A stretch of 64,000 nucleotides of DNA, taken from positions 1,378,137 to 1,442,136 of the forward strand of contig CM022668.1 in assembly GCA_012295275.1 (NCBI GenBank), read 5' to 3'. Shown one piece after another: positions 27,501-45,717 of the stretch. Made by a program: the position numbers and the translations under genes. Source of the stretch: Chrysomallon squamiferum (lineage: Eukaryota; Mollusca; Gastropoda; Neomphalida; Peltospiridae). Below the pieces are notes generated by a model that did not search any database, was not told the origin of the DNA, and saw only the letters and a list, made by a program, of their open reading frames with translations. Numbering within the stretch: position 1 is the stretch's first letter; each line of letters begins with the position of its first letter.

Positions 27501-29084
27501 AGTACTTAGAATCTATTAAGTCTTTTGTAGCTGAGAAATATGATTTAATAAAATACATTTAACTAAATTGTTATCATAATATTTAGGTTAATATTCCAGT
27601 TGATATGTGTTATTATTGTTATTTTGTTTTGCATAATACAAAATTGGTTAATATTCCAGTTGATATGTGTTATTATTGTTATTTTGTTTTGCATAATACA
27701 AAATTGGTTAATATTCAAGAGTTTTTTAAAGGTAACTGTAATGTAATTGTAGGTTATTAAGTATTAAGGAGTGGATTGACAAAAATGATCCAGGTGCCCA
27801 GGTGATTCTGTTCAGTGGTGCTCTTGAATTGAAGCTTGCTGACATGTCAGATGAGGAGAAAGCTGCTTATCTTAAAGAAATAAATTCTCAGAGGTAAACC
27901 ATGGAACTATAATCTGAAAAGTTATAAAATATATAATTTATTAAATTTATTTATGTATGAAAAATATTTTTAAAAAAATGATAAAATACGTACTTTATTA
28001 TATTAATTTATTTATGTATGAAAAATATTTATTAAAAATTAAAAATACATGATTTGTTATATTATGATATGACACATTTTATTTTAGTGATAATAATTTG
28101 TTACAACAAGATAATTTTCTAGTAGATGTTTGAATCTGACTTGTATTATCTGTTGTTTGAAATGAAATATTTTGATGGTAGAAGTTTATTTTTTATTTTT
28201 AGTGCATTGGAAAAGATAATTGTCAATGGTTACAAGGCTCTGAATTTAATATACTTTTTCACAACTGGAAAAGATGAAGTCAAAGCTTGGACAATAATGG
28301 TAATATTAACAAATTCAAAACAATTTTCTGCATAAATTTTATTATTGAATTCGTGATAATAATGAAAATATAAAAACAGTTTAGAATTGTATTAAATAGG
28401 TCTTGGATTGTTTGTTTTATTTATTTTTAGCTGGAATATTTACATGGAAGATTGGAAGTAATAAACAATAATGATTAGTATTGTAGAAAGAAGAAAATTA
28501 ACTAACCATAACATTTCATATAAATAGTGAGTTTTGTTAAATTGTTGCAGAGGAAAACTTCTAATTAGTGTTTGCAATTTTAATTAACTGTATGTTTAAC
28601 AGAAAGGAATGAAAGCTCCACAGGCTGCAGGAAAAATTCACACTGATTTTGAAAAAGGTTTTATTATGGCTGAAGTTATGTCATATGCAGACTTTGAAGA
28701 ATATGGTACTGAGGCAGCTTGCAAAGTAATTATCTGTAATTCTTCATGAAAGGATGATTTTTTATTGAACTTTTAATTTTTTTAATTTGTAATTGATTGA
28801 TTTTTTAATTTTTATTAGCTGTTTTTAAATAATTCTGGCATTGTACAGTTAGATAATTTACACCTGTAAGTTTACAAATAATTCAGAATATCTATAGATC
28901 TTACTCATTTCCTTATCTCTTTTGTTTCTCAAATTTTTATATTTTATTTTATTTTTTATATTCATTAATTTTGCAGGCAGCAGGCAAATACAAACAGAAA
29001 GGTCGTGACTATGTAGTAGAGGACGGCGATATTATTCTTTTCAAGTTCAATGCTGGTGCTGGATTGTCTGGAAAAAAGAAATGA
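24543..29084 (+). CDS. OLA1: Obg-like ATPase 1
   Basis: OLA1 is the eukaryotic YchF-family P-loop NTPase, cytosolic, prefers ATP over GTP, and is linked to ribosomes, translation initiation and stress. Exons: 24543-24643, 24782-24864, 25533-25593, 25893-26020, 26743-26918, 27110-27187, 27365-27462, 27753-27893, 28203-28299, 28603-28725, 28977-29084, giving 397 residues against 396 in human. Visible in order: N-terminal MPPKKK, P-loop GLPNVGKST (about 29-37), [12 protein letters not shown], the G3 region [12 protein letters not shown], a central coiled-coil hairpin ([14 protein letters not shown]), VNLSEKD in place of the usual NKxD (the family's reason for ATP preference), IPFSGALE-like [10 protein letters not shown], and the C-terminal TGS domain with [20 protein letters not shown] and [12 protein letters not shown]. 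The gene is complete with no anomaly except tandem duplication inside intron 7. AATAAA lies at 29098. Confidence 0.96.
27587..27716. repeat. Exact 60-bp tandem duplication in an OLA1 intron
   Basis: The 60 bases at 27601-27660 repeat at 27661-27720 with differences only in the last few bases, and the unit's end (GGTTAATATTCCAGT) also precedes the first copy. It lies between the exons ending at 27462 and starting at 27753. The near identity points to a recent event. Confidence 0.95.
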
Positions 29085-31712
29085 AAAGGCCTTTTTTAAT
29101 AAAAACCAAAATGTTGTTTTTTTTTCAAACTTTTATCTCTGCTGAATATTTTTCATTATCAATTATTTCCTGCCAGATTATGAACATATGTAGAAGAATA
29201 ATGAAACTTTTTTAACACAACTCTGTTGGGTAGTATGAACAATAGCCAAAACATATTGATGTAAGTTTTTAAACAAACTGAAGATGTAGCCCTATAAAAA
29301 TGAGAAAATTAAAATAGCCCCGTCAAGTTCAACATAGTAAATTTGCAGTGAATTTTCTCATTATGTCACATGTATTTATTTCATTTTATTGTTATTATAT
29401 TTTGTTTGTTAATATTGTCTGCTGAATGATACTGTACTGGTAATTCTATTATTATATTTCATTTTTAGTAATGTTTAATGCCAAATGATTACATAATCCC
29501 ATGAAATATATCTGTATATTAATCATACCATAAAAATGCATAAGAAAAATAATCTCTGCTTGGCAACTCATTCCAGTTTAAAAAATAATAAAATAAAACA
29601 CCAAGAAATATCTTTCAGAACTTATCCAAAGGCTTGTACTTAAGAGAGTAAGAAAACAAAACAAATTAAGAAATGTAATTATTAAATAAAGAGAACTTTA
29701 ATAGTTAACACCACAAAGTAAGTTACAAATTAAAATAAATCTGTGATTAAAAGATATGTAATTTATAGCTTGTAAGTGATTGTATGCTGATGCTATGTCA
29801 TTTAGTGTTATTTTGTTTCTTTTAGTGAAACTAAAGTACATTTTTTAGAAATTTTGTTGTTCAGTGTCTTATTTTCTTCTTTTTTTGATTTATTAGCTTT
29901 ATTTATATTTTCCTTCAAATCTCTTAGATGTTAAAATAACAATATACAAATAATAATAAAATAATTAAAAATATATATATATATATTTTTAAAAATGGAG
30001 AAAAACAAAAACATTTTGTTTAATACTAATAAGAAGATTTAGGTTTTGAGGTTTTAGATAATCAGTCTTGCTAGTAAATAAATAAAACAAATATGTATTG
30101 TATTCATTTTATCAGATTACAAAAGCTTTTCAATTTCACAGTTAAATTGCAGTTAATTACTCAAAACATATACCAGAAGTGTTCTTATTTCTAATTTCTT
30201 TTCTAGGGTAATCAGTCCTGATAAATTTCCATCATGAATCATGCACCTTGCATATTCTATTTCTGAACCCACAAAAGCTGCCATTTTTAACCTTTTTTAA
30301 GTTTAGGTGATAATTATAAAAGCTTCCAAACGATAATTAGTATTTTATTAAGGGACTTATTTCATAATTTGTTTTTATGGGGGGGGAAGTGATCTAGAAA
30401 TGTGTTGTATTACATTGATTATTCAATAGATCTTTATGGTTTTAAATGATAAATATTTCTAACTCAAGTTTTACATTGAAATAATGTAAATGAAAAAAAT
30501 AAATAAATAAATGAAAAACAATCCAAAAACCAACATAATAAACATTTTTACACTGATATTTTTGTTCTCTGTTTTCTTAAGCATGCTATTCAGACATTTT
30601 ATTTACTAATTGTCAGAAAATGTAACTTTGTAACTTCTTCCAGGTAAGATTAGTAAAATGTGTTAGAAAATGAAAACTGAAACAGAACGAATCAGGTAAT
30701 GTTTAATATAACATTTCCTTACAACTCTTTACAAATGAAAGAAACCAACAAAATACAAGAATAGTGGGATATTGTTGTTAATATCATTCAGATAAATATT
30801 CTAAAGATTTACTTTATTATACATTATGCCTTAAAATCCCATATTCAATATGTGGTGGAAAAACGAAAACTAGCTCATGGTTTTGGGAAACTTTAATTGA
30901 AAATAAATGTATAAAGCAATTCAAATAAAAAAAAAAATAAAAAAAATAAAGATACAAAGAAAAAAATAAATATAAAACTAACTAAATGAAAAATACAGTT
31001 AATCTGTGTCAAATATAGTGAGTACAGATTAATTACTAATGGTATAAATCCCGTTGACGCTCGATGTCGCGGACTATCAGGGGGAAGTACTGGTCCGGGA
31101 AATGCAAATGTCTGGTCATTAACCCGAAAATTTACTGTTAACTACAGAATAATGTAAACAGATGTCATACAAAATATATAAAGTAACGTACAGTACAGAT
31201 ATGTAGGTAAGTTTGGGTGATGTTTTGTCAGGTTGGAATGGTTATTTGTGCAGTTGTAAAATTTTCTCTTACGTTGATGGGAAATGGCTTGAGAAAGGAT
31301 TGCGTGATCGCATAGTGAGAACTCAAAATAAATTAATAGTACCTAGAGGTAAGATTTAAAGTGGGAAATGGCGTTAAGTTTAAATATATTTTTCAAAATT
31401 TGGTCCGTGAAATCGAGGGTCAGTATAAATGAGTAAATATGTATTTAAAATGGTAAAAGATTAAAATCACGTAAAATGTGTGCGATACTATATTTAGACT
31501 ACAGATATATTTTAAAAACGCATTCTAAAAATATATATGCGTTGAAACATTATTTATTTATTTATTTTTAAAGAAGAAAAATATGCATAATTTAAATTCC
31601 TGCAGCTTTGAGTTTGCTGTACTGCAATATAAATCCTGATGTGATTTGGCTATCCTATCAGTATCACCACTCTTTAAATATCTCTTCTTTTTTACTTTTT
31701 TTTTCTTTTACA

Positions 31713-31767
<55 letters not shown>

Positions 31768-32649
31768 GTCAGATAAAGTACTAGGAACACTTTAAAACAA
31801 ATGCACTTAGGGACGCAGCTTCTACATTGATCTACACGTGCAAATGCGTGCATGCATTTCTTCCGCCTTGGCGATTTTAACACGAATAGAACGATGAGTC
31901 ATTAACCGTTATCATGGGCGTTACTTGTATGGGAACTGATTAATGTATCGTATGGTTATAAAAGAGAGACTTGTTTAAGTTAACTTTTTAACTTTAATTA
32001 TTTATTTTGTAATTTAATAATTTGTTTACGTGCTTACTCACAATATAAGCTATTTAACCAATTTTACCATTATTTGATACAATGTCATTGTCTTCCATTG
32101 TCACAAATTAATACGTAACTGTTTTCAACCCTGGATGGACAGAAACCTACAGTAAAATTAGTATTTCATTGTTACCACAACTGACCGCCCCTGCTACCTA
32201 AAACTATTCAACATCGTTACAGTGTTTTGCAGTATTAAAAGACACGCCCACGACTCCCTCCCATCCGAAACAACGAGGTAAGAGACCGGGTCAGACAGTG
32301 CTCGTCTGTTCTGAGGTGGGCGGTAATCAATACATTAATCCCAGTATGGCTATTTTTAACTTAGTTCAGGTCACGCTTCCCAGCCTACAGTGGGAGGCAT
32401 TAATGTTTCGGAGGATACCGGAACTATTTTCTTTTGAATACTATTACGACTCGTGATAGGAATAGAGAATGTAAAAAAACAACTACATACAGGGGTTCAG
32501 ATTATAATCGCACGTAAGCTTACGACACAGAGAAACGAGTGTCTATGATTTTTACATACATAATCAAAATAAATGTAATAATTTCTAGAAATTTATTTAT
32601 TTATTAAAACTCAACATGATTCTTTAATAATTAATTAATTAATTAATTA

Positions 32650-32696
<47 letters not shown>

Positions 32697-33948
32697 GCTT
32701 AGAATAAGCATTTGGAATAGAAACTAATTACTTATAATAATAATAATCGATATGTGAATTTCTAAGTAGATAATAATAATAATAATCAAACTATTGATAC
32801 AAGTAATTCAAATATAAGTAAAAATTTCGTTTGAGACAAACACCTTAATTTTATTGGGAACAAAATAAATAAAATAAAATACAATTTGAATATAACTTGC
32901 TTAGCACTCATATTTATCTACCAGATTGGCATTGTAAAATTCTGAGATGTCTTATAACAAATAAAACAATAAATAAAATGATATAAACATCAGCGGCACG
33001 TGCAGAAACCATACGAGACACTTAATGAATATAATATTTCATAATGTTTGTCTGCGACACTATTTTATTATCTGTAGGTAGAACGATTTGAACCGATGAA
33101 CTTGTGCTAGGAATTTATTTTAAAAACTTGAAGAAAATACTTTCATTATCAAAGCATTTATATTTGCATCTTCTACGATGTCACGTCATGGTAAAAATGT
33201 CGGTGAATGATCTTTAAAAACTGTTTTTATATTTGTATATATAGTGTAAAAGTCGTCTAATATAACTATCAAACCAATTTTATCACTTTCTCGAAATATT
33301 TTACATTATTTTTATAATTTATACCAAAAAATAATTATAATTTTTTTTATTTTCTTTAAAAGAATATGTTAAATACAACTTTTTTCTTACTACTTAAGAC
33401 TAAAAAAAATAAATATATTACTAAATTAAGATTCCATAATTTAATCATTAAATTATTATTTTGTTAGTATTTAGAAAAAATACTACACTATTTCAATCTT
33501 ATTAAAATTTGATTTAACATCAACTATAATAAAAAATTTGACAATTAGTACAAGTTTTTAAATATCGGGTTTTTACATTCATTGGCGCTGGGACGGCTTT
33601 CTTTGATCTTTTAGATAACCGAATGAGCTGAAGCTGTCAATCAAAAATGGGGTCAGGGCACTTATCCCTATTTACATACAAATCAGAACGCTCAAATAAA
33701 TAGTTCGTAATTAATTACAATATACATTTATTTAAATTGCCAATAAGAGGGGGAAAATATTTTATATAATAAGTGTACAGTAAATATAACAACATATACT
33801 ATAGATAAATAATATAAAATAAGTTTGGTCAAAATGTTTCAATATCGACGCAAGAGGTGTAACAGCATTGTTAACGTTCCAGCAAAATTCATACGCATGC
33901 TGACGCCAGATATACTGTAGCAGATTTCGATTAAAGAAATGAAGTAAA
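29085..33948. other. Intergenic region between OLA1 and the Sp factor
   Basis: No coding exon could be supported. Contents: AT-rich sequence, a CA microsatellite (31716-31766) and a TTA microsatellite (32652-32696). A GC-richer island at about 32180-32450 has GGTGGGCGG and CACGCCCACG (GC-box-like, both orientations), and another patch lies at 33580-33670. The last two may belong to the promoter of the downstream Sp gene. Confidence 0.5.
32180..32450. promoter_or_regulatory. GC-rich patch with GC-box-like motifs upstream of the Sp gene
   Basis: In otherwise AT-rich DNA this patch holds GGTGGGCGG (about 32315), ACACGCCCACG (about 32244) and CCTCCCATCC. These are sites of the type Sp factors themselves bind. 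It lies 1.5 kb upstream of the Sp start codon, so a promoter with autoregulation is possible but unproven. Confidence 0.35.
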
Positions 33949-39196
<5,248 letters not shown>

Positions 39197-40874
39197 AGGT
39201 CAAAGGTCACACATCACTCAGACAAATTAAGTGAGAAAATGCATCATGCACTTACTTGAGAGATCTCTTGTTGACATACTACAGTGATGTCACGTGTTAG
39301 TTTTAGCAGACAGAAAAATCAGAGTGCCAAATTAATTAAGATGATTCTTTTTTAAACAGAATGAAAATTTTTTACAAATTGTTTGTGGTTAGGAAGATGA
39401 AGAGTTTGGTTTGAGGGTAAAGGTTAAGAAAGCCTGGGTTCTCAGACTGAGTAGTAATTAGTGAAATACTAAAGTGCTACCTTGTGAAATGTAGTGCAGA
39501 TGTAGATTAGAAAGAACTGACATAACAGACTGGAAATGGCTATCAGTGAAAAAAACAATGCAGTTACAAATCATGTTGAATGAAAATTAGAACAATTAAG
39601 AAATGTTTATTTTTCATAACTTACATGTACAATTTGGTTTTAATTATTTATTTTTTCATTTATAAATATACAGTTTAAGATGTTTTGTATGTCATTAACA
39701 TGTCTCACAAACTAACTGTTCAGATAAATATATTTTTACTAACTTTCTTCCCATTTACAATAACACTGATCTAATGTTTAATGAAATGCTACTATGGTCT
39801 TTTTCAAAACAAACTAAAATATCATGTTGATGAGAAACAGTTTTCAGCAAACATCAGTGATTATATAAACTAATATGCTGTACAATGGTAGATTATTGAG
39901 GCACTCTTTGGGGGAGTAAATGTGACATTTCATTTCTAATCTCAACGTGTCTGAAATCCGAATTAATTAACTGTACTGTTGTAGGGATAACTCGTTGTCA
40001 GAGGAGTTAAGTAATGACACACTGTATATCATTATTTTAAAAACTATTTATATCGTAAAATATAACCACGTCAAAATGATACATTAAAAATTACATTCCT
40101 CACTGACTTGTCATTATTTTTTTAGTTTATTACGGAAAAAACAATGACAAATGTGTCACGCACACCCATTATACTTGAACGGTTGCTTGGCTGTTATAAA
40201 AAAAATAAAAATTACATACTGTCATACAAAACAAAGAAAGGATAATCATTTTATAAATATAAAAATATATAATAATTAATTATTCCTGTTCTAAAATGCA
40301 GTGTTTCGGCCAAATATCTAAGGTTTTCGAAATTTAAATTCAAATAGATTTGGTATATGTGCTTTAAATAAAAACTTACATAGACTGTATTGTTTCATAA
40401 CCACATTAAGAAAACCCCCAAAATCCAAAACGATGTAATAAATAATAAATAAATTGCTTTCAGTTGCTAAGTTACTTGCAAATGATTTTTTAAAGATACT
40501 TCAAAGCCATCTGAATAAAGCACGGACAATTTTAATACTGAAATAAACATATCTGTGTACTAACGAATCGCGAACGATTCCCCAATCAAAATATATTTTA
40601 AAAAATGGTTTTATGCATATGTTTATATCGTTAGATAGAATTACTTAGCTAAGAAATAATTAGACTTTTATTTCGTTTATTAAAATGTTCTACATACATA
40701 ATATATATACATATATAAATACACATACGTAGTTACATGCATAGATACATGGCCGTAACTAGACTCTTTCTGAAATGAGGCAAAAACTCTTAGTCGCTGA
40801 TAAACCTGTTTGATGTCTGATGTCTTTGAAGTCAGTTACGTCTTTCATCGCAACGACTTCAAACGGTAACCGTA

Positions 40875-40995
40875 GATGTAAACGAATTCATTCACTGGAT
40901 ATCGTTTCTATCGGAATAGAGATTTTTAAAATAAAATCTTTGTATTTAAAAAAAAAAAAAAAAAAAAAAAGTTTCGGTATAAGGCATATGCATGT
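40875..40995. repeat. Second copy of the dispersed repeat
   Basis: It matches the copy near 38820 from AACGAATTCATTCACTGG through AATAAAATCTTTGTAT, then has a pure A run of about 23 and ends with ATAAGGCATATGCATG. The A-rich tail suggests retroposition. Confidence 0.55.
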
Positions 40996-42568
40996 ACAAT
41001 TATTGTATTCAACACATGTAAAATAAACTAGTAAGAGCAAAACATTTGATCAGTTAGCTATGTAAATATTTTACAATATTTATAATTAAAGAGATATGTA
41101 CATAGATATATATAGTATGTATTTATACGTGTTAATAATTATGTTTTGTATGTACATAATAATTAATTTCACAGAACATGACTTTTATCTGAAATTAGGT
41201 AAGTAATTTTATTATAACATCTGTCAGAGAAAGAAATTATTAATATATAAAAAGTATTACAAAAATCCCACGGACAAAGCACAAACAAACATACACACTG
41301 TGTCTTTATTAGATCCACTCATTTAGAAAGTGCTGAACGCGCGATTTGTCCCAACATTTCATTTATTTCTGTTGCATCATTTCGTCTCGGATTCCGCTGG
41401 CTGGGGCGGATCCAGCTTTTCCGATGAGGGGTGTCAGTGACATTATGAAAAGGCACTACTGAAAAATTACACACATGACCATAATATAATAGTGCTACAA
41501 CGGGGATGCTGGCAGACGTATTCTACAGTGTTCTATCTTTAAAAAAAAATATATATATATATAAAAATATACCACCTAAATAAATTAGTAAAAATCCTAA
41601 ATAAAAGGAGCACTTCTCAAACTGAGAAGTGGGTAATGGCAGCCGGATTTCTTCTCGGATGTGTGGTGAGGACGGACGCAGGCAAGTACGCGCGCACTCA
41701 CTGATGTGTCCGTGGCATTTGAGGCTGATGTAAAAAATGTATCTATAGTTGTCCTGATTTTTCTCGTTTTCTGGCAATCTGCTTGTTCCACTTTTCTTTC
41801 TTTCTTTGAAACCTTTTCTCTTTCCGCTGTTTGTTTATAACAGTTAAATGTTACTGTTTGTCGTGTTGTTGTTTCTGCTGTTGTTGATGTCACGTGTGTT
41901 TGTGAGGTTGACTAAAAACGTTTATCTGAAGATTTTTTAATTTTGATATTCTCCGTCTTCTGCTTTTTGTTTCTTTGAAATGTTTAAATACAATATATAT
42001 TTACATACAGTGGATTGTGAACATTTCAAAATCCGTCCAGCTATCGTTAATCTATTATGAACAAAACCATGTCTAATGCGGATGCTGTCTAGGTCGGATT
42101 TCCGCTGTAAAGTTCAGAGTAAAAGCAACAAATTGTATAGTAATTAGTTTTGTCAACATCGACACACAGTTTTGCAACAATGATCACTTGTTAAACAATA
42201 GCGGTAGTTTAGAAGTAATTAGGCTACACCGTGAGCTGAAATGATCGCATTTCTTTGAAGATTTAATAAACACTGATGCCATACGTCTTGAAATTACTAC
42301 ATGTAGATAAATGAACGAGATTATTATTAGTGTGTGGTGATACCTAAGTGAATTATCTCCTTTAGATTTAGTGTCAAAAGAACATCCAAAACAATGGCAA
42401 CGTATCAAATTAATAGAAGTGTTTTCATCAAAGCCACTCTAAACAGAAAGATTTAGCCACGCAGGTTCACGCTACGCTAGGGTAGTTTGAGAAATGAGGG
42501 CGAAGTGAGGTTTTGTAAGTCCACTTGACCGTTGGACAAAATGTATTGATACTTTTATCTTCCAAGTG

Positions 42569-42627
<59 letters not shown>

Positions 42628-42698
42628 CGAAATAAACATGACTTAGACTTTGCCGTGTATTAAAAGTAAGGCGAGTGATTCGCGTGACCTTGGAAATG

Positions 42699-43201
42699 CA
42701 GTTTAAATATGAAGACTGTACGAGACAGTTTAAATATGAAGACTGTACGTGACATTTAAATATGAAGACTACGAGACAGTTTAAATATGAAGACTGTATG
42801 TGACAGTTTAAATATGAAGACTACGTGACAGTTTAAATATGAAGACTACGTGACAGTTTAAATATGAAGGTGTACGTGACAGTTTAAATATGAACACTAC
42901 GTGACTGTTTAAATATTAAGACTGTACGTGACAGTTTAAATATGAAGACTACGTGACAGTTTAAATATGAAGACTGTACGTGACAATTTAAATATGAAGA
43001 CTACGTGACAGTTTAAATATGAAGACTGTACGTGACAGTTTAAATATGAAGACTGTAAATGACAGTTTAAATATGAAGGCTGTACGTGACAGTTTAAATA
43101 TGAACACTACGTGACAGTTTAAATATGAAGACTACGTGACAGTTTAAATATGAAGACTGTAAGTGACAGTTTAAATATGAAGACTACGTGACAGTTTAAA
43201 A
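42699..43201. repeat. Minisatellite of 25/27-bp units, about 19 copies
   Basis: The unit is TTTAAATATGAAGACT followed by (GT)ACGTGACAG. A 25-bp and a 27-bp form differ by a GT and are interspersed, with a few point variants (ACGAGAC, AAGTGAC, GAACACT). The start and end are sharp, so the array spans about 500 bp. No spacer variation or flanking genes suggest anything like CRISPR. Confidence 0.95.
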
Positions 43202-45123
43202 CTGTTTCTCAGCTGACACTCAAACATTTAATATTTGTAATAAAATAAATTCCAATTCCATGTCATTTTGATCTTTATAAGCGGGCACTCTAATACGGCA
43301 TATCTATCTATTTTTCTCGTTTGTGTATAACTGTAATTAAATAAAAAAAAAATATTTTTTATTTATTTTTAAAAACATATATTTATTTCTCTATGTCATA
43401 TTTCTGTTAAAAGAATTATATTTATTTATTAATTAATATAAACTTTGTAAGATATATGTGTATACATACATACTGACAGATTGATGATTTGTTCACTCAC
43501 ATAAAATAGATGGCAAAATTTTGAACTTCATAACGTGCGTGCACGCATCTAAAATGTTAGAAAACTTTACGGAGAATACTTTCTCTCTGTCCGCATCTAG
43601 ACTAAGGAAGGTGTGGACCTCACTATGACAAATGTATATTGTTCCTCCGCAACTGGTGAAAAATAGATACGAATTTATTGTAACTATATATATATATGCG
43701 CACACACATATATATATTATGATAGGTAGCAGTTTATTTAATTTAAATAACTGACGTCAGCAGTGTCGGTAAACAGCAACAACGACACAATATTGATTTA
43801 GAAAGGACTTTGAAACCTGAAATATTAAACTTTATGCAAATTTCTGTGAAAATGTGGATTCATGCTGGTTGTTACAAAATCGACCATTACTTAATCGCTA
43901 TACGTTGTACAGCAGTTAAGTAAATAATCTGTAAATATGTCGATTGTTTAGGATTATATTCTGATGTCAGAAAGATGATATTATTTAGTAACTGAAATTA
44001 TTTTTCTGAACAGAATGGGGTCAATCTCCCACATATCAAAGTGTTGTACAGATAAATAAATAAAAATTTAAAAAAACAACAACTGCTGAAATCTACTAAG
44101 AAAATGAAACTATGTTATATGGCTAGTGGATGTATCAGGCACTTTGATATAGGAACAGTTTGAAGGAATGTGATGTGTGTGGTATTTGGCAAACATCTCT
44201 CGGAAACCTTTGGGGACATTTTACATAAGTTGTACACTTCAGGATTATTAATTTCGTTCTATTTTTTTTTGTTGTTGTTAAAATTTTGTATTTACTGTTT
44301 TTATTAGTTTCCTGTTATTCGGCATTTCTCAAATTCTTCATGGTCATGTTATGGAACCCATATAGACCAGGTGAAAAAAAAATGCAGTAACTGAAGATCT
44401 AAAAGTTTTCAAAAAACTAATAAAAGCAAATAAACACTAAAATTATTTTAACTGTTATGAATATCCAGCTTCCATTATTAAAACAGAAGTCTGGAAAAGT
44501 GAAAGGAAGCAGAAACAAATTAAACTTTTAAAATTTAATTTTTATATTTTTATGTTTTTATGTCTTGTTTATTTTATGTAGGTGTTCTCAGAAAGACAGT
44601 AACAAGATACAGTGGGAATGGAATTTGGAGTTTTTAAATCATGAATCTATAAATTCTGATTGTGAATGGTTTATTTATCTGAAACTGGGTACGGAACCAG
44701 TAAGTTTTAAGAACTAGGAGTAAGATAAGGTTCCGGAAGTTAATGTTTGAAATGAGCGGGCATAGAGGATCCAAGCCCATCTGTGAGATTTATTTTTTAT
44801 CTGAAAATGCAGTAGTTTATTGGAAGCATATCATAAAGAAAATAGTGAATTAACTATAATCTACTCTAATTGAGATCTCTCGTGATAATTTCTAATTCAA
44901 CAGATCATGTAAAATCCAGCCTAAATACTGCAGTTACAGTGAGGCGAATGTACGAAGGATCTTACTTTTAGTGTTTATTGTATGACGTCATATATACGTC
45001 ACTTAGAAACGATTGTTTGCAATTGTAATTGTAAATGCTACGTAAAGTTATTTACTTGGAGGTTCAGTATCTCTGTATTTTCTTGTTTTTGTTTTTATTG
45101 GGGAGTATTTATATAAAATAAGT

Positions 45124-45289
45124 ATGGGAGATCTTCAGTCTAAACTTAGCTGCGGTTGCAACAACAAAGAGAAGACAAAAGTCAGTGTAATTACACCAAG
45201 TGTGTCTCCTTTCTCCTACACCAGCCCAGTTACCTTGACAACTATTCTCCCCACCAGCGTCAACCCATCCCCGAAATCCGACCAACTTT
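45124..45289 (+). CDS. Putative first coding exon of the homeobox-like locus
   Basis: The ATG at 45124 opens 55 codons and one extra base before a good donor (CAACTTT/GTAAGA). The product starts MGDLQSKLSCGCNNKEK, a form that could be N-myristoylated with nearby cysteines, and continues Ser/Thr/Pro-rich (SPFSYTSPVTLTT). Diverged copies of this exon recur at about 46690-46810 and 48424-48551 in the following repeat units. Its phase agrees with the homeodomain frame of the next exon at 45718, but that exon has a TGA four codons after the junction. Whether this exon belongs to a working gene is unknown; beyond the donor the open frame is only a low-complexity leucine run. Confidence 0.45.
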
Positions 45290-45717
45290 GTAAGATTTAT
45301 TTACTTGTCTTCTTCTTCTTCTTCTTCTTCTTTCTAACTCATTACCACAATCGTCATAATCATTATCTGGATCATCATTATCATTATCATCATTACCACT
45401 GTAGACTACTGCTACTGCTATTACTACTGTTACTATTGCTATTACTGCTACATATATTGCTGCTTCTAATATTATTACTACAACAGCTACATTACTATTC
45501 TGCTACTACAACTATAACAACGATAACAACAATTATTACTACCAAAGTTAATCTAAAGTCACCTCTAATTTTGTTTATTCTAATTTTGTTTATTTTTTTT
45601 GAATGGTGTTTCATCTAATTCAGTAGCAACAACAACATCAACAGCAACAGCAACAACAACAATAATAACAATAAGAAAATAAACATACTTTAATTATATT
45701 ACTATTTTTATTATTAG

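Larger units (their letters stand above)
39197..45123. other. Intergenic region between the Sp gene and the homeobox-like array
   Basis: The first several hundred bases are presumably Sp 3' untranslated region. No multi-exon coding pattern was found on either strand. Minus-strand open frames at 41523-41893 are short, lysine/threonine-rich and without a recognisable domain. The region holds one retroposon-like repeat (40875-40995), a patch of higher GC (41330-41740), an AAT microsatellite (42575-42623) and the 42.7-43.2 kb minisatellite. Confidence 0.5.

Noticed and set aside
41523-41893. Two overlapping minus-strand frames of 84 and 98 codons
   Set aside because: Low-complexity Thr/Lys composition, frames overlap each other, no recognisable motif.
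42699-43201. CRISPR-like array
   Set aside because: Units are contiguous with no unique spacers, the genome is eukaryotic, and there are no cas genes.
45290-45618. Extension of the 45124 frame into a leucine-rich tail
   Set aside because: A strong donor at 45290 ends the exon, and the rest is TTC/CTA repeat present in all units.
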